The notes under the pieces: generated by a model
Databases searched by the model: none
The model's input: the letters and a program-made list of their open reading frames with translations, nothing else
What the model was told of the DNA's origin: nothing
Program-made: the position numbers and the translations under genes
Assembly (NCBI RefSeq): GCF_051192575.1
Contig: NZ_JBPJSQ010000009.1
Location: 62,001 to 126,000, forward strand
DNA: 64,000 nt
Origin: Aestuariimicrobium soli
GTDB taxonomy: Bacteria; Actinomycetota; Actinomycetes; Propionibacteriales; Propionibacteriaceae
Direction of reading: 5' to 3'
Shown here: one piece after another, positions 7,858 through 15,704 of the stretch
Position numbering within the stretch: the first letter of the stretch is position 1
Layout: every line of letters starts with the position of its first letter

Positions 7858-8370
7858 GTGCCAGTGACCCCCGCGAGCCCCGCCACGCCCGGGGGACGAC
7901 CCCGCCTGCTGCTGGCCGCCATCGCCGTCGTGCTGCTGGTGGCCGACCAGGTGACCAAGCACCTGGCGATCACCCGCCTCGACCCGCACGACCCGCCCAC
8001 CTATCTGGGCGGGTTCTTCCGGCTGCTGCTGGTCTTCAATCCCGGCGCCGCGTTCTCGCTGGGGACGTCGTCGACGCTGTTCTTCTCGATCCTCGCGTTG
8101 ATCGTGCTCACCGGTCTGGTGGTGGTCGTCGCCCCGCGCATCCGCACGCGGTCGATGGCCGTGGTCACCGGGCTCGGTATCGCGGGTGTCGGCGGGAACT
8201 TCATCGACCGGCTGGTGCGGGACCCGTCTCCGTTCAGGGGCCACGTGATCGACTTCCTGTCGTTCGGCTCGTTCCCGGTGTTCAACGTGGCCGACATGTG
8301 CCTGACGTCGGCGGCGGCCCTGATGATCCTGTTCTCCCTGCGCCCGCAGCCCCAGCCGCAGCAGGACTGA
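7858..8370 (+). CDS. lspA: Lipoprotein signal peptidase (signal peptidase II)
   Basis: 170 residues, four membrane segments. Aspartic protease that removes the signal peptide of prolipoproteins after lipidation; substrates in this window include the two binding proteins and the Rieske lipoprotein. The catalytic pair is Asp117 (GNFIDRL) and Asp146 (FNVADMCLT); the conserved VADQVTK is at 28-34 and NPGAAFS at 61-67. Start GTG 7858 (or GTG 7864) is chosen because it gives a normal-length N-terminus and leaves the upstream zinc-finger gene intact. Followed 12 bases later by rluD, the usual partner. Confidence 0.95.
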   Translation: MPVTPASPATPGGRPRLLLAAIAVVLLVADQVTKHLAITRLDPHDPPTYLGGFFRLLLVFNPGAAFSLGTSSTLFFSILALIVLTGLVVVVAPRIRTRSMAVVTGLGIAGVGGNFIDRLVRDPSPFRGHVIDFLSFGSFPVFNVADMCLTSAAALMILFSLRPQPQPQQD

Positions 8371-8382
8371 GGGAGGATCGCC

Positions 8383-9303
8383 ATGGCCGTCATGCTGGTG
8401 CCCGACGGGCTGGCCGGTGAGCGCATCGATGCCGCCGCCGCCCGGATGACCGGGTTGTCGCGCTCGCGGGTGGCCGACCTGATTGCCGAGGGCGGCGTCC
8501 AGTTGGCCGGCACGAGGGTCGAGAAGGCCTCCACGAAGGTGGCCGGGGGAGAGTTGCTCGAGATCGACCTCGAGACGCCCGCTCCGGCGGCCACGGTCAC
8601 CCCGCAGGTGGTCGAGGGTGTCGGCATCGTCCACGACGACGCCGACATCGTGGTCGTCGACAAGCCCGTGGGGGTCGCCGCCCACCCGTCGTTGGGCTGG
8701 GAGGGCCCGTCGGTGGTGGAGCATCTCGCCGGTGCGGGGTTCCGCATCTCCACCAGCGGGGCCTCGGAGCGGCAGGGGATCGTCCAACGCCTCGACGTGG
8801 GCACCTCGGGGCTGATGGTGGTCGCCAAGTCGGAACGGGCCTACACCGTGCTCAAGCAGGCCTTCCGGGATCGCAACGTCGAGAAGACCTACCACGCGCT
8901 CGTGCAGGGGCACCCCGACCCGTTCTCGGGCACGATCGATGCCCCCATCGGCCGGCACCCCCACCACGACTGGAAGATGGCCGTCATGGAGGGCGGACGA
9001 CCGTCGGTCACCCACTACGAGACGCTGGAGGCGTTCCGGGCGGCCACGCTCCTGGAGATCCATCTGGAGACCGGACGCACCCACCAGATCCGCGTGCACA
9101 TGAGCGCCATCCGACACCCCTGCGTGGGTGATCCGCTGTACGGCTCCGACCCGACCCTGGCGGCGCGGCTGGGGCTCGATCGGCAATGGCTGCACGCCCA
9201 CCGTCTGGGTTTCGTGCACCCCACCACGGGGGAGTGGGTGGAGTTCGTCTCGCCCTATCCGGACGATCTGCAGCACGCCCTCGACCTCGTCTCGGCCTCC
9301 TGA
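8383..9303 (+). CDS. rluD: RluA-family 23S rRNA pseudouridine synthase
   Basis: 306 residues. S4 RNA-binding domain (about 14-75) then the pseudouridine synthase domain. The catalytic Asp138 sits in QRLDVGTSGLMVVAK; other family motifs are VVDKPVGVAAHPS and ETGRTHQIRVHM. By family and by linkage to lspA it modifies the helix 69 region of 23S rRNA as RluD does, but RluA/RluC specificity cannot be excluded from sequence alone. ATG 8383 has a GGGAGG site. Confidence 0.9.
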   Translation: MAVMLVPDGLAGERIDAAAARMTGLSRSRVADLIAEGGVQLAGTRVEKASTKVAGGELLEIDLETPAPAATVTPQVVEGVGIVHDDADIVVVDKPVGVAAHPSLGWEGPSVVEHLAGAGFRISTSGASERQGIVQRLDVGTSGLMVVAKSERAYTVLKQAFRDRNVEKTYHALVQGHPDPFSGTIDAPIGRHPHHDWKMAVMEGGRPSVTHYETLEAFRAATLLEIHLETGRTHQIRVHMSAIRHPCVGDPLYGSDPTLAARLGLDRQWLHAHRLGFVHPTTGEWVEFVSPYPDDLQHALDLVSAS

Positions 9304-9351
9304 CGGCAGGCCAACGCGGCACGTCGGACGGGCAACCATTGAGTGAACCCG

Positions 9352-9381
9352 TTCGTGGCCCGTGGGTGACTCCGGTAGGTT
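9352..9381 (+). promoter_or_regulatory. pyk promoter (probably leaderless)
   Basis: TTCGTG (9352-9357), 18-base spacer, TAGGTT (9376-9381), then six bases to the GTG at 9388. Transcription would begin at or next to the start codon, and no ribosome site is present. Confidence 0.55.
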
Positions 9382-9387
9382 GGGCGC

Positions 9388-10815
9388 GTGCGTAGAGCGA
9401 AGATTGTGTGCACGCTGGGCCCGGCCGTCGAGTCGCCCGAGCGTATGGAAGAACTGGTCGCCGCGGGGATGAACGTCGCCCGCCTGAACATGAGCCACGG
9501 GGATTACTCCGAGCATGAGTTGCGGCTGAATCTCACCCGTGAGGCCGCCAAGAAGAGCGGCAAGCGCGTGGCCGTGCTCGCCGATCTGCAGGGCCCCAAG
9601 ATCCGCCTCGGCAAGTTCGCGGGCGGCGAGAAGCATGCCCTGGCAGTGGGCCAGCGGTTCACCATCACCATCGACGACATCGAGGGCACCGCGGAGCGCT
9701 GCTCCACCACCTTCAAGGGTCTGCCGGGTGACGTGAAGCCCGGTGACTTCCTGCTGATCGACGACGGCAAGGTCATGCTGAAGGCCGTCGAGGTGACCGC
9801 GACCGACGTGATCTGCGAGACCGTCGTCGCCGGCACAGTGTCGAACAACAAGGGCATCAACCTGCCCGGTGTGGCCGTCAGCGTGCCCGCCCTGAGCGAG
9901 AAGGACGAGGCCGACCTGCGCTGGGCGCTGGGCAAGGGTGTCGACCTGGTGGCGCTGTCGTTCGTCCGCAACGCCGACGACATCACCCGCGTGCACCAGA
10001 TCATGGACGAGGAGGGCCGCCGGGTTCCCGTCGTCGCCAAGCTCGAGAAGCCGCAGGCCGTCGAGAACCTCGACGCCATCGTCGATGCCTTCGACGCCGT
10101 CATGGTCGCCCGCGGTGACCTGGGCGTGGAGCTGCCCCTCGAAGAGGTGCCGCTCGTGCAGAAGCGCATCGTCGACCAGGCCCGCCGCTGGAACAAGCCG
10201 GTGATCGTGGCCACCCAGATGCTCGAGTCGATGATCGACAACCCCCGCCCGACCCGCGCGGAGGCCTCCGACGTCGCCAATGCCGTGCTCGACGGGGCCG
10301 ACGCGGTCATGCTGTCGGGGGAGACCTCGGTGGGTGCGTATCCGATCGTCACGGTGCAGACCATGGCCAAGATCGTCGAGAACACCGAGGAGCACGGTCT
10401 CGACCAGATCCACGAGATCGAGTGGGATCCGCACACCACCGGTGGCGTGATCGCGATGGCCGCCTACGACGTGGCCCAGCGCCTCGACGCCGCCCTGCTG
10501 GTGGCCCTCACCAAGTCCGGTGACACCGCCCGCCGCCTGGCCCGCCTGCGCCCGACCATTCCCATGGTCGCCTTCACCCCCGACGAGGACACCTGCCAGC
10601 GCATGATGCTGTCGTGGGGCGTGCAGACCGTGCTCACCCCGACCTTCGAGGGCAAGGACGAGGCCGTCGGCCACATCAACGACGCCTTGGTCAAGGACGG
10701 ACTGGCGAAGGTGGGCGACCGCATCGTCATCGTCTCGGGTTCGCCGATGGGTGTGCCCGGCAAGACCAACGCCCTGCGCGTGCACAAGGTGACCGAGCCG
10801 CAGCAGTCCGCCTGA
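9388..10815 (+). CDS. pyk: Pyruvate kinase
   Basis: 475 residues. Last step of glycolysis: phosphoenolpyruvate + ADP to pyruvate + ATP, cytoplasmic tetramer. Visible motifs: start RRAKIVCTLGPAVESPE, metal/substrate site LADLQGPKIRLG, the signature VAKLEKPQAVENLD, VARGDLGVELP, and KPVIVATQMLESM. The B domain lies at about 70-165 and the allosteric C domain is complete. Has its own promoter and terminator, so it is monocistronic. Confidence 0.97.
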   Translation: MRRAKIVCTLGPAVESPERMEELVAAGMNVARLNMSHGDYSEHELRLNLTREAAKKSGKRVAVLADLQGPKIRLGKFAGGEKHALAVGQRFTITIDDIEGTAERCSTTFKGLPGDVKPGDFLLIDDGKVMLKAVEVTATDVICETVVAGTVSNNKGINLPGVAVSVPALSEKDEADLRWALGKGVDLVALSFVRNADDITRVHQIMDEEGRRVPVVAKLEKPQAVENLDAIVDAFDAVMVARGDLGVELPLEEVPLVQKRIVDQARRWNKPVIVATQMLESMIDNPRPTRAEASDVANAVLDGADAVMLSGETSVGAYPIVTVQTMAKIVENTEEHGLDQIHEIEWDPHTTGGVIAMAAYDVAQRLDAALLVALTKSGDTARRLARLRPTIPMVAFTPDEDTCQRMMLSWGVQTVLTPTFEGKDEAVGHINDALVKDGLAKVGDRIVIVSGSPMGVPGKTNALRVHKVTEPQQSA

Positions 10816-10820
10816 TCGAC

Positions 10821-10871
10821 CACACTCCGCCCCGGGTCCCGCGCGCACGTCGCCGGGCCCGGGGCGGTGTG
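10821..10871 (+). terminator. pyk terminator hairpin
   Basis: CCGCCCCGGG (10827-10836) pairs with CCCGGGGCGG (10858-10867); the stem extends past a 2-base bulge with CACA/TGTG. GC-rich stem without T-run, just after the pyk stop. Confidence 0.6.
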
Positions 10872-10912
10872 CTGTGCAGCCACCGGTGTGGCTAGAATCG
10901 TCCGTGCTGCCC

Positions 10913-10995
10913 GCCCGGGTGGCGGAATGGCATACGCGGACGGCTCAAACCCGTCTGGTCGAAAGACCGTAGGGGTTCGACTCCCCTCCCGGGCA
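10913..10995 (+). tRNA. tRNA-Leu (anticodon CAA)
   Basis: 83 nt. Acceptor stem GCCCGGG (10913-10919) pairs with CCCGGGC (10988-10994); discriminator A; no encoded CCA. Anticodon stem GACGG/CCGUC encloses CUCAAAC, giving anticodon CAA, which reads UUG. The long variable arm GGUC-GAAA-GACC marks a class II tRNA, and the T arm AGGGG-UUCGACU-CCCCU is perfect. TAGAAT at 10893-10898 is a good -10 element. Confidence 0.96.
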
Positions 10996-11094
10996 CCCAT
11001 TCACCCGCCGTGACTGCGGCGGGCAGTATTGTCGGGCGCAGCGCGTCCACCCGCGGATCGGGTGGGCGGCCGTCCAACCAGAGGAGCACGCATC

Positions 11095-11733
11095 GTGGCT
11101 GAGCAGAGCAACCCCTCCGACCGTCCCCGCCCCCGGGTGTTGGTGGCCGAGGACGAGGCGCTGATCCGCATGGATCTCGTGGAGCTGCTCACCGAGGAGG
11201 GTTACGAGGTCGTGGGGCAGGCCGGCGACGGGCAGCAGGCCCTCGATCTGGCCCGTGAGCTCGAGCCCGACCTGGTCGTGATGGACGTCAAGATGCCCGT
11301 CATGGACGGGATCACCGCCGCCGAGAAGATTGCCGAGGAGCGCATCTCGGCCGTGGTCATGCTGACCGCCTTCAGCCAGCGCGATCTGGTCGAGCGGGCC
11401 CGCGAGGCCGGTGCCATGGCCTACGTGGTCAAGCCCTTCGACGCCTCCGACGTGGTGCCGGCCATCGAGATCGCCATGGGTCGCTTCCAGGAGATCCGCT
11501 CCATCGAGGACGAGGTCGCCGACCTCGAGGACCGACTGGCCTCACGCAAGGCCGTCGACCAGGCCAAGGGCCTGCTGCAGGAGGCGCTCGGGCTCACCGA
11601 GGCCGAGGCCTTCCGCTGGATCCAGAAGACGGCCATGGACATGCGCAAGTCGATGCGCGAGGTCGCCGAGGGCGTCATCACGCAGTTCTCGAAGTCGAAG
11701 GCGAAGGCCAAGTCGACCTCGGCCGACGACTGA
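11095..11733 (+). CDS. pdtaR: Response regulator with ANTAR antiterminator domain (PdtaR-like)
   Basis: 212 residues. Receiver domain (about 13-128) with acidic pocket AEDEALIRMD, phosphoacceptor Asp64 (VVMDVKMPVMDG), MLTAFSQRDLVERA and Lys in VVKPF; a short coiled coil, then an ANTAR RNA-binding domain (about 150-205; SRKAVDQAKGLLQ, FRWIQKTAMDMR). It closely resembles mycobacterial Rv1626/PdtaR, which is phosphorylated by PdtaS and binds hairpin pairs in mRNA leaders. No histidine kinase is nearby. GTG 11095 is chosen because GAGGAG (11081-11086) precedes it by eight bases. The pyk-pdtaR-polA neighbourhood matches other actinobacteria. Confidence 0.93.
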   Translation: MAEQSNPSDRPRPRVLVAEDEALIRMDLVELLTEEGYEVVGQAGDGQQALDLARELEPDLVVMDVKMPVMDGITAAEKIAEERISAVVMLTAFSQRDLVERAREAGAMAYVVKPFDASDVVPAIEIAMGRFQEIRSIEDEVADLEDRLASRKAVDQAKGLLQEALGLTEAEAFRWIQKTAMDMRKSMREVAEGVITQFSKSKAKAKSTSADD

Positions 11734-11766
11734 GATCATCCGCTCCCCGGCGACGGGGTCAGGGGA

Positions 11767-12177
11767 TCACACCCCGACGAACTGGCAGGTGATCCTCCCG
11801 GTCGCCACGCGGCGCTCCCGCTCATCGGTGAGCACCACCTGCCAGGTGGTGGTGGTGCGGCCCACGTGCACCGGGGTGGCGGTGCCGGTGACCCATCCTT
11901 CCCGCACCGGACGATGGTGGGTCACGTTCAGGTCGACCCCGACCGCCGCCTTCCCGTGTTCCCGGGCGTGCGCGAAGGCGCCGAACGATCCCAGCGTCTC
12001 GACGACCACCGCCGATGCTCCGCCGTGCCACAACCCCATCGGTTGGGTGTTGCCGGTCACTGGGTAGCGGGCGACCACCCGCTCGGACGACAGTTCGAGC
12101 AGTTCGATGCCCATCCGGTCGTCGAGGGCGCTGTGGTAGTCGTCGGCCCAGGCGGGCACGAGCCGGGGGTCATTCAT
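11767..12177 (-). CDS. PaaI/MenI-type hotdog acyl-CoA thioesterase
   Basis: 136 residues, one hotdog fold. The motif GLWHGGASAVVVETLGS holds the catalytic glutamate and is closest to the YdiI/EntH/MenI type, which hydrolyses aromatic acyl-CoAs such as 1,4-dihydroxy-2-naphthoyl-CoA in menaquinone synthesis or proof-reads aryl carriers. Substrate cannot be fixed from sequence. Single gene, convergent with pdtaR (33-base gap) and divergent from polA. Many actinobacteria keep a hotdog thioesterase gene in this interval. Confidence 0.88.
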   Translation of the reverse strand: MNDPRLVPAWADDYHSALDDRMGIELLELSSERVVARYPVTGNTQPMGLWHGGASAVVVETLGSFGAFAHAREHGKAAVGVDLNVTHHRPVREGWVTGTATPVHVGRTTTTWQVVLTDERERRVATGRITCQFVGV

Positions 12178-12212
12178 GGGCTGAGCGTAGCGGTCGGGTT
12201 CGTCCGGGTGTT

Positions 12213-12235
12213 TTGTCGGGGCGGCTCGCTAGAGT
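12213..12235 (+). promoter_or_regulatory. PafBC-type DNA-damage promoter of polA
   Basis: TTGTCGGGG (12213-12221), eight bases, TAGAGT (12230-12235) fits the RecA-independent damage promoter consensus TTGTCRGTG-N8-TANNNT known from mycobacteria. The polA GTG begins six bases after the -10, so the transcript is probably leaderless. Confidence 0.7.
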
Positions 12236-12241
12236 CACGGT

Positions 12242-14980
12242 GTGAACCAGACCCCGCGCCTGCTGCTCATCGACGGACACTCCATCGCCTACCGGGCGTT
12301 CTTCGCTCTGCCGGTGGAGAACTTCTCGACCTCGACCGGTCAGCACACGAACGCGGTCTACGGGTTCACGTCGATGCTGATCAACGTGTTGCGCGACGAG
12401 CAGCCCACCCACGTCGCCGTGGCCTTCGACCGCTCCCGCCACACCTTCCGCACCGAGGAGTACGTCGAGTACAAGGCGAATCGCTCGAAGTCGCCCGAGG
12501 AGTTCACGGGGCAGGTGCAGCTCATCAAGGAGGTGCTCGACGCGCTCAACATCGTGCACCTCGATCGGGAGGGTTTCGAGGCCGACGACCTGATCGCGTC
12601 GATGTCGACCCAATTCACTTCGAGCCAGTCCACGTCGGGCGGCGCCGGCGGGGGTGGCGAGGGCGTCGACATCTTCATCTGCACCGGTGACCGTGACTCC
12701 CTGCAGTTGGTGACCGACCACGTGACGGTGTTGTACCCGAAGAAGGGCGTCTCCGACCTCGCGCGGATGACCCCCGAGGCCGTCGAGGAGAAGTACTTCG
12801 TCACGCCCGCCCGTTACCCCGAGCTGGCCGCACTGGTGGGGGAGACCTCCGACAACCTGCCCGGTGTTCCGGGCGTGGGGCCCAAGACCGCCGCCAAGTG
12901 GATCGACCAGTTCGACGGGCTCGACAACATCATCGCCCGCAACGAACAGGTGCCCGGGAAGGCGGGGGAGTCGCTGCGCGCCCATCTCGACGACGTGGTG
13001 CGCAACCGACGCCTGAACGCGTTGGTGCGCGACCTCGACCTGCCGTTCGGTCTCGACGAGCTCGAACGCCGTGACTGGGATCGCGAGGCCGTGCACACGC
13101 TGTTCGACGGGCTCGAGTTCCGCGTGCTGCGCGATCGGCTGATGGAGGCCCTGCCCCAGGGTGGCGACGAGGCGACCCCCGAGGCGGGCTTCGAGGTGAC
13201 CGGCGAGCTGCTCGAGCCGGGTGCCGTGCGCGCCTGGCTCGCCGAGCACGCGGGCGCCGACCAGGTCACCGGTGTCGACGTGATCGGCCACTGGGGTTCG
13301 GGCACGGGCGACGTGACCCACCTGTCGCTGGCCAGCGCCGACGGTGCCGCGTGTCACCTGACCACCGCCGACCTCACCCCGGACGACGACGCCGCCCTCG
13401 GCGACTGGCTGGCCGATGCCACCCGCGGCAAGGCCCTGCACGAGGCGAAGGGCCCGATGCTGGCCTGCTGGGCGCGCGGGTGGGACCTGCGGGGCGTGGT
13501 CAATGACACCGTGCTGGCCGCGTACCTGTTGCGCCCCGACCAGCGCACCTTCGACCTCGGCGACCTGGCGATGCGCCACCTCAAGCGCGAGTTGCGCGTC
13601 GAGGCCGGCACCGTGGCCGACGAGGACCAGCTGACCCTCGACTTCGGTGAGGACGACGGCTCCGACCTGCAGGCCGCCCACGAATCGATGGTGCGGGCCC
13701 GCGCGGTGATCGACCTCTCCGACGCGCTCACCACAGAACTCGCGGCCCAGGACGAGGCCGAGCTCCTGGCCGAGGTGGAACTGCCGCTGCAGCGCATTCT
13801 CGCCCAGATGGAACGGGTGGGCATCGCGGTCGACATCGACCTGCTCGAGCGTCTGCGAGCCGACTTCGACGCCAAGGTGGTGGCGGCCGAGCAGGAGGCG
13901 TTCGCCGTCATCGGCAAGCCGATCAACCTGGGTTCGCCCAAGCAGTTGCAGGTCGTGCTCTTCGACGAGCTCAACATGCCCAAGACCCGCAAGACCAAGT
14001 CGGGCTGGACCACCGACGCCGAGGCACTCGAGGGCCTGTTCGAGAAGACCGAACACCCGTTCCTGGCTCACCTGCTGGCGCACCGCGACGCCATCCGGCT
14101 GCGGCAGACGGTCGATGGGTTGCTCAAGTCGGTGGCCGACGACGGCCGCATCCACACCACCTACGTGCAGACCATCGCGGCCACCGGCCGGTTGTCGTCG
14201 ACCGACCCGAACCTGCAGAACATCCCGATCCGCACCGAGGAGGGTCGTCGCATCCGTGAGGCCTTCGTCGTGGGCGCGGGCTTCGAGACGCTGTTGACCG
14301 CCGACTACTCCCAGATCGAGATGCGCATCATGGCGCACGTCAGCGAGGACGACGGCCTGATCGAGGCGTTCCGCACCGGTCGGGACTTCCACACCGAGAC
14401 TGCCTCGCGCGTCTTCCACGTCGAGCCCGACCACGTCACCGGCGAGCAGCGCGCCAAGATCAAGGCCATGAACTACGGCCTCGCCTACGGGCTGAGCGCG
14501 TTCGGACTGTCGAACCAGCTGGGCATTCCCACCAGCGAGGCCAAGGGCCTGATGGACGAGTACTTCTCCCGGTTCGGCGAGGTGCGCGACTACCTGCAGT
14601 CGGTCGTCGCCGAGGCGCGCAAGACCGGGTTCACCGAGACGTTGTTGGGACGACGCCGCCACCTTCCCGACCTGACGTCGTCGAACCGGCAGCGGCGCGA
14701 AATGGCCGAGCGGATGGCCCTGAACGCCCCGATCCAGGGGTCGGCGGCCGATGTCATCAAGGTGGCCATGCTCAAGCTGGCCGCGGCGCTGACCGAGCAG
14801 GGGCTGGCCAGTCGGGTGCTGTTGCAGGTGCACGACGAACTGGTGCTCGAGGTGGCCACCGGCGAGCGTGACCGGGTCGAGGCGCTGGTGCGCGACACCA
14901 TGGGCCATGCGATGGATCTGACGGTTCCGCTCGACGTCAGCGTCGGCGTGGGTCAGTCCTGGCACGAGGCCGCCCACTGA
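12242..14980 (+). CDS. polA: DNA polymerase I
   Basis: 912 residues. Repair and Okazaki-fragment polymerase. 5'-nuclease domain (1-300; LLLIDGHSIAYRAFF, GDRDSLQLV, VPGVGPKTAAKW), central 3'-5' exonuclease-like domain (about 310-490) and polymerase domain (about 500-912; DYSQIEMRIMAHV, KAMNYGLAYGLSAFGL, LLQVHDELVLEV). The proof-reading residues (DxE, NxxYD-type motifs) are missing, as in other actinobacterial PolA, so that domain is presumably structural. Odd: a Ser/Gly-rich insertion at about 124-141 in the nuclease domain, before VDIFICTGD. GTG 12242 follows a damage-type promoter with no ribosome site. Confidence 0.97.
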   Translation: MNQTPRLLLIDGHSIAYRAFFALPVENFSTSTGQHTNAVYGFTSMLINVLRDEQPTHVAVAFDRSRHTFRTEEYVEYKANRSKSPEEFTGQVQLIKEVLDALNIVHLDREGFEADDLIASMSTQFTSSQSTSGGAGGGGEGVDIFICTGDRDSLQLVTDHVTVLYPKKGVSDLARMTPEAVEEKYFVTPARYPELAALVGETSDNLPGVPGVGPKTAAKWIDQFDGLDNIIARNEQVPGKAGESLRAHLDDVVRNRRLNALVRDLDLPFGLDELERRDWDREAVHTLFDGLEFRVLRDRLMEALPQGGDEATPEAGFEVTGELLEPGAVRAWLAEHAGADQVTGVDVIGHWGSGTGDVTHLSLASADGAACHLTTADLTPDDDAALGDWLADATRGKALHEAKGPMLACWARGWDLRGVVNDTVLAAYLLRPDQRTFDLGDLAMRHLKRELRVEAGTVADEDQLTLDFGEDDGSDLQAAHESMVRARAVIDLSDALTTELAAQDEAELLAEVELPLQRILAQMERVGIAVDIDLLERLRADFDAKVVAAEQEAFAVIGKPINLGSPKQLQVVLFDELNMPKTRKTKSGWTTDAEALEGLFEKTEHPFLAHLLAHRDAIRLRQTVDGLLKSVADDGRIHTTYVQTIAATGRLSSTDPNLQNIPIRTEEGRRIREAFVVGAGFETLLTADYSQIEMRIMAHVSEDDGLIEAFRTGRDFHTETASRVFHVEPDHVTGEQRAKIKAMNYGLAYGLSAFGLSNQLGIPTSEAKGLMDEYFSRFGEVRDYLQSVVAEARKTGFTETLLGRRRHLPDLTSSNRQRREMAERMALNAPIQGSAADVIKVAMLKLAAALTEQGLASRVLLQVHDELVLEVATGERDRVEALVRDTMGHAMDLTVPLDVSVGVGQSWHEAAH

Positions 14981-15002
14981 CGTTGCCGGGAAGCCCACTG
15001 CC

Positions 15003-15320
15003 ATGCCCGATTCGTCCTCGCCCCCAGAGGTCAGAACACAGAAGCGCCGCGAGATCAGCGGGCCGATGCTGGGGTTTCTGGTGTCCCTCCCCGGCGCCTT
15101 TTGGGCTGGCCTCTTCCTGACCATCGACCTGCTGGGTGCGCGGGAGGTCGGGGCAACATCCGAAGCCATGGCATGGGTCGGGGGATCCCTGATCGTGTGC
15201 CTCCTGCCCGTAGGTCTGATCCCGCTCTTCTCGCCCAGACGAGTGGGTGCCTACCACGTGCTTGCTCCCGTGCTGGCAGGGCTCGTCCAGTTCGTCGCCC
15301 TCGTGTTGAACGCGTACTGA
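15003..15320 (+). CDS. Small membrane protein of unknown function
   Basis: 105 residues, not recognised. A charged N-terminus (1-18) and three hydrophobic segments (about 21-46, 57-77 and 84-104) with loops rich in Pro and Arg. It ends in a hydrophobic segment. ATG 15003 is 22 bases after polA, so it may ride on the polA transcript; the ribosome site is weak (gggaag). Codon use is consistent with coding, but I see no family motif. Confidence 0.55.
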   Translation: MPDSSSPPEVRTQKRREISGPMLGFLVSLPGAFWAGLFLTIDLLGAREVGATSEAMAWVGGSLIVCLLPVGLIPLFSPRRVGAYHVLAPVLAGLVQFVALVLNAY

Positions 15321-15413
15321 TTGCCGCCCAGCCAGGTGGGTGGCGGGGTCGGAGGTCCGTCGGTCGAGTAGGTCGCCTGCGACCGTGTCAAGACCACGGG
15401 CACGTGCCCGAGA

Positions 15414-15490
15414 GTGGTCAATCCGCAGCAGCTGAGGCCCGTCGATCCGCACCAGCGATCGATCGCCCTGAGCTGCTGCGGTTTGACCAC
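15414..15490. repeat. 20-bp inverted repeat, 37-base spacer
   Basis: Arms 15414-15433 and 15471-15490 match as inverted copies at 19 of 20 positions. The spacer contains the palindrome GCGATCGATCGC. Function unknown. Confidence 0.8.
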
Positions 15491-15568
15491 GGCGCTGGTC
15501 GTCCAGCGGATGATGGCTCCTCGCCCGTCTCTCGTCCCTCACTCCCACAGGACCGCGTGCCAGACCCA

Positions 15569-15637
15569 ACGTAGCTTCAGATAATCAACGTGGCTTCAGT
15601 CCAGAACGGAAGCCACGTTGATTATCTGAAGCTACGT
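15569..15637. repeat. 29-bp perfect inverted repeat (long hairpin)
   Basis: Arms 15569-15597 and 15609-15637 are exact reverse complements around an 11-base loop. Each arm carries two copies of ACGTRGCTTC separated by AGATAATCA, so the element holds four related sites, two per orientation. The AT-rich core GATAATCAACG stands out from its surroundings. It lies between convergent genes, so bidirectional termination is possible, but there is no T-run next to the stem. Confidence 0.9.
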
Positions 15638-15704
15638 CGGGGGTGTGGGGCGGGCCGGGGGTGAGGGGTCGGCCGGGGAGGCCGGGGTCGGGGAGTTCCG
15701 TCGG

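Larger units (their letters stand above)
15321..15704. other. Gene-free stretch dense in palindromes
   Basis: No credible gene. It holds, in order, the 12-bp palindrome GGGCACGTGCCC (15398-15409), flanked by GACCAC (15392-15397) and GTGGTC (15414-15419); a 20-base inverted repeat (15414-15433 with 15471-15490, 19 of 20 paired); inside that, the 12-bp palindrome GCGATCGATCGC (15455-15466); and a 29-bp perfect hairpin (15569-15637). It separates two convergent genes. Confidence 0.8.

Noticed and set aside
7717..10848. Open frame of over 1000 codons on the minus strand
   Set aside because: Opposite lspA, rluD and pyk, all clear families; the translation is His/Gly/Asp-rich and family-free.
12170..15169. 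Open frame of about 1000 codons on the minus strand
   Set aside because: Antisense of polA; composition typical of codon-bias shadows.
15569..15637. Chromosome dimer site (dif)
   Set aside because: AT-rich core is suggestive, but the 29-bp perfect stem with 11-base loop does not have the 11-6-11 XerC/XerD layout.
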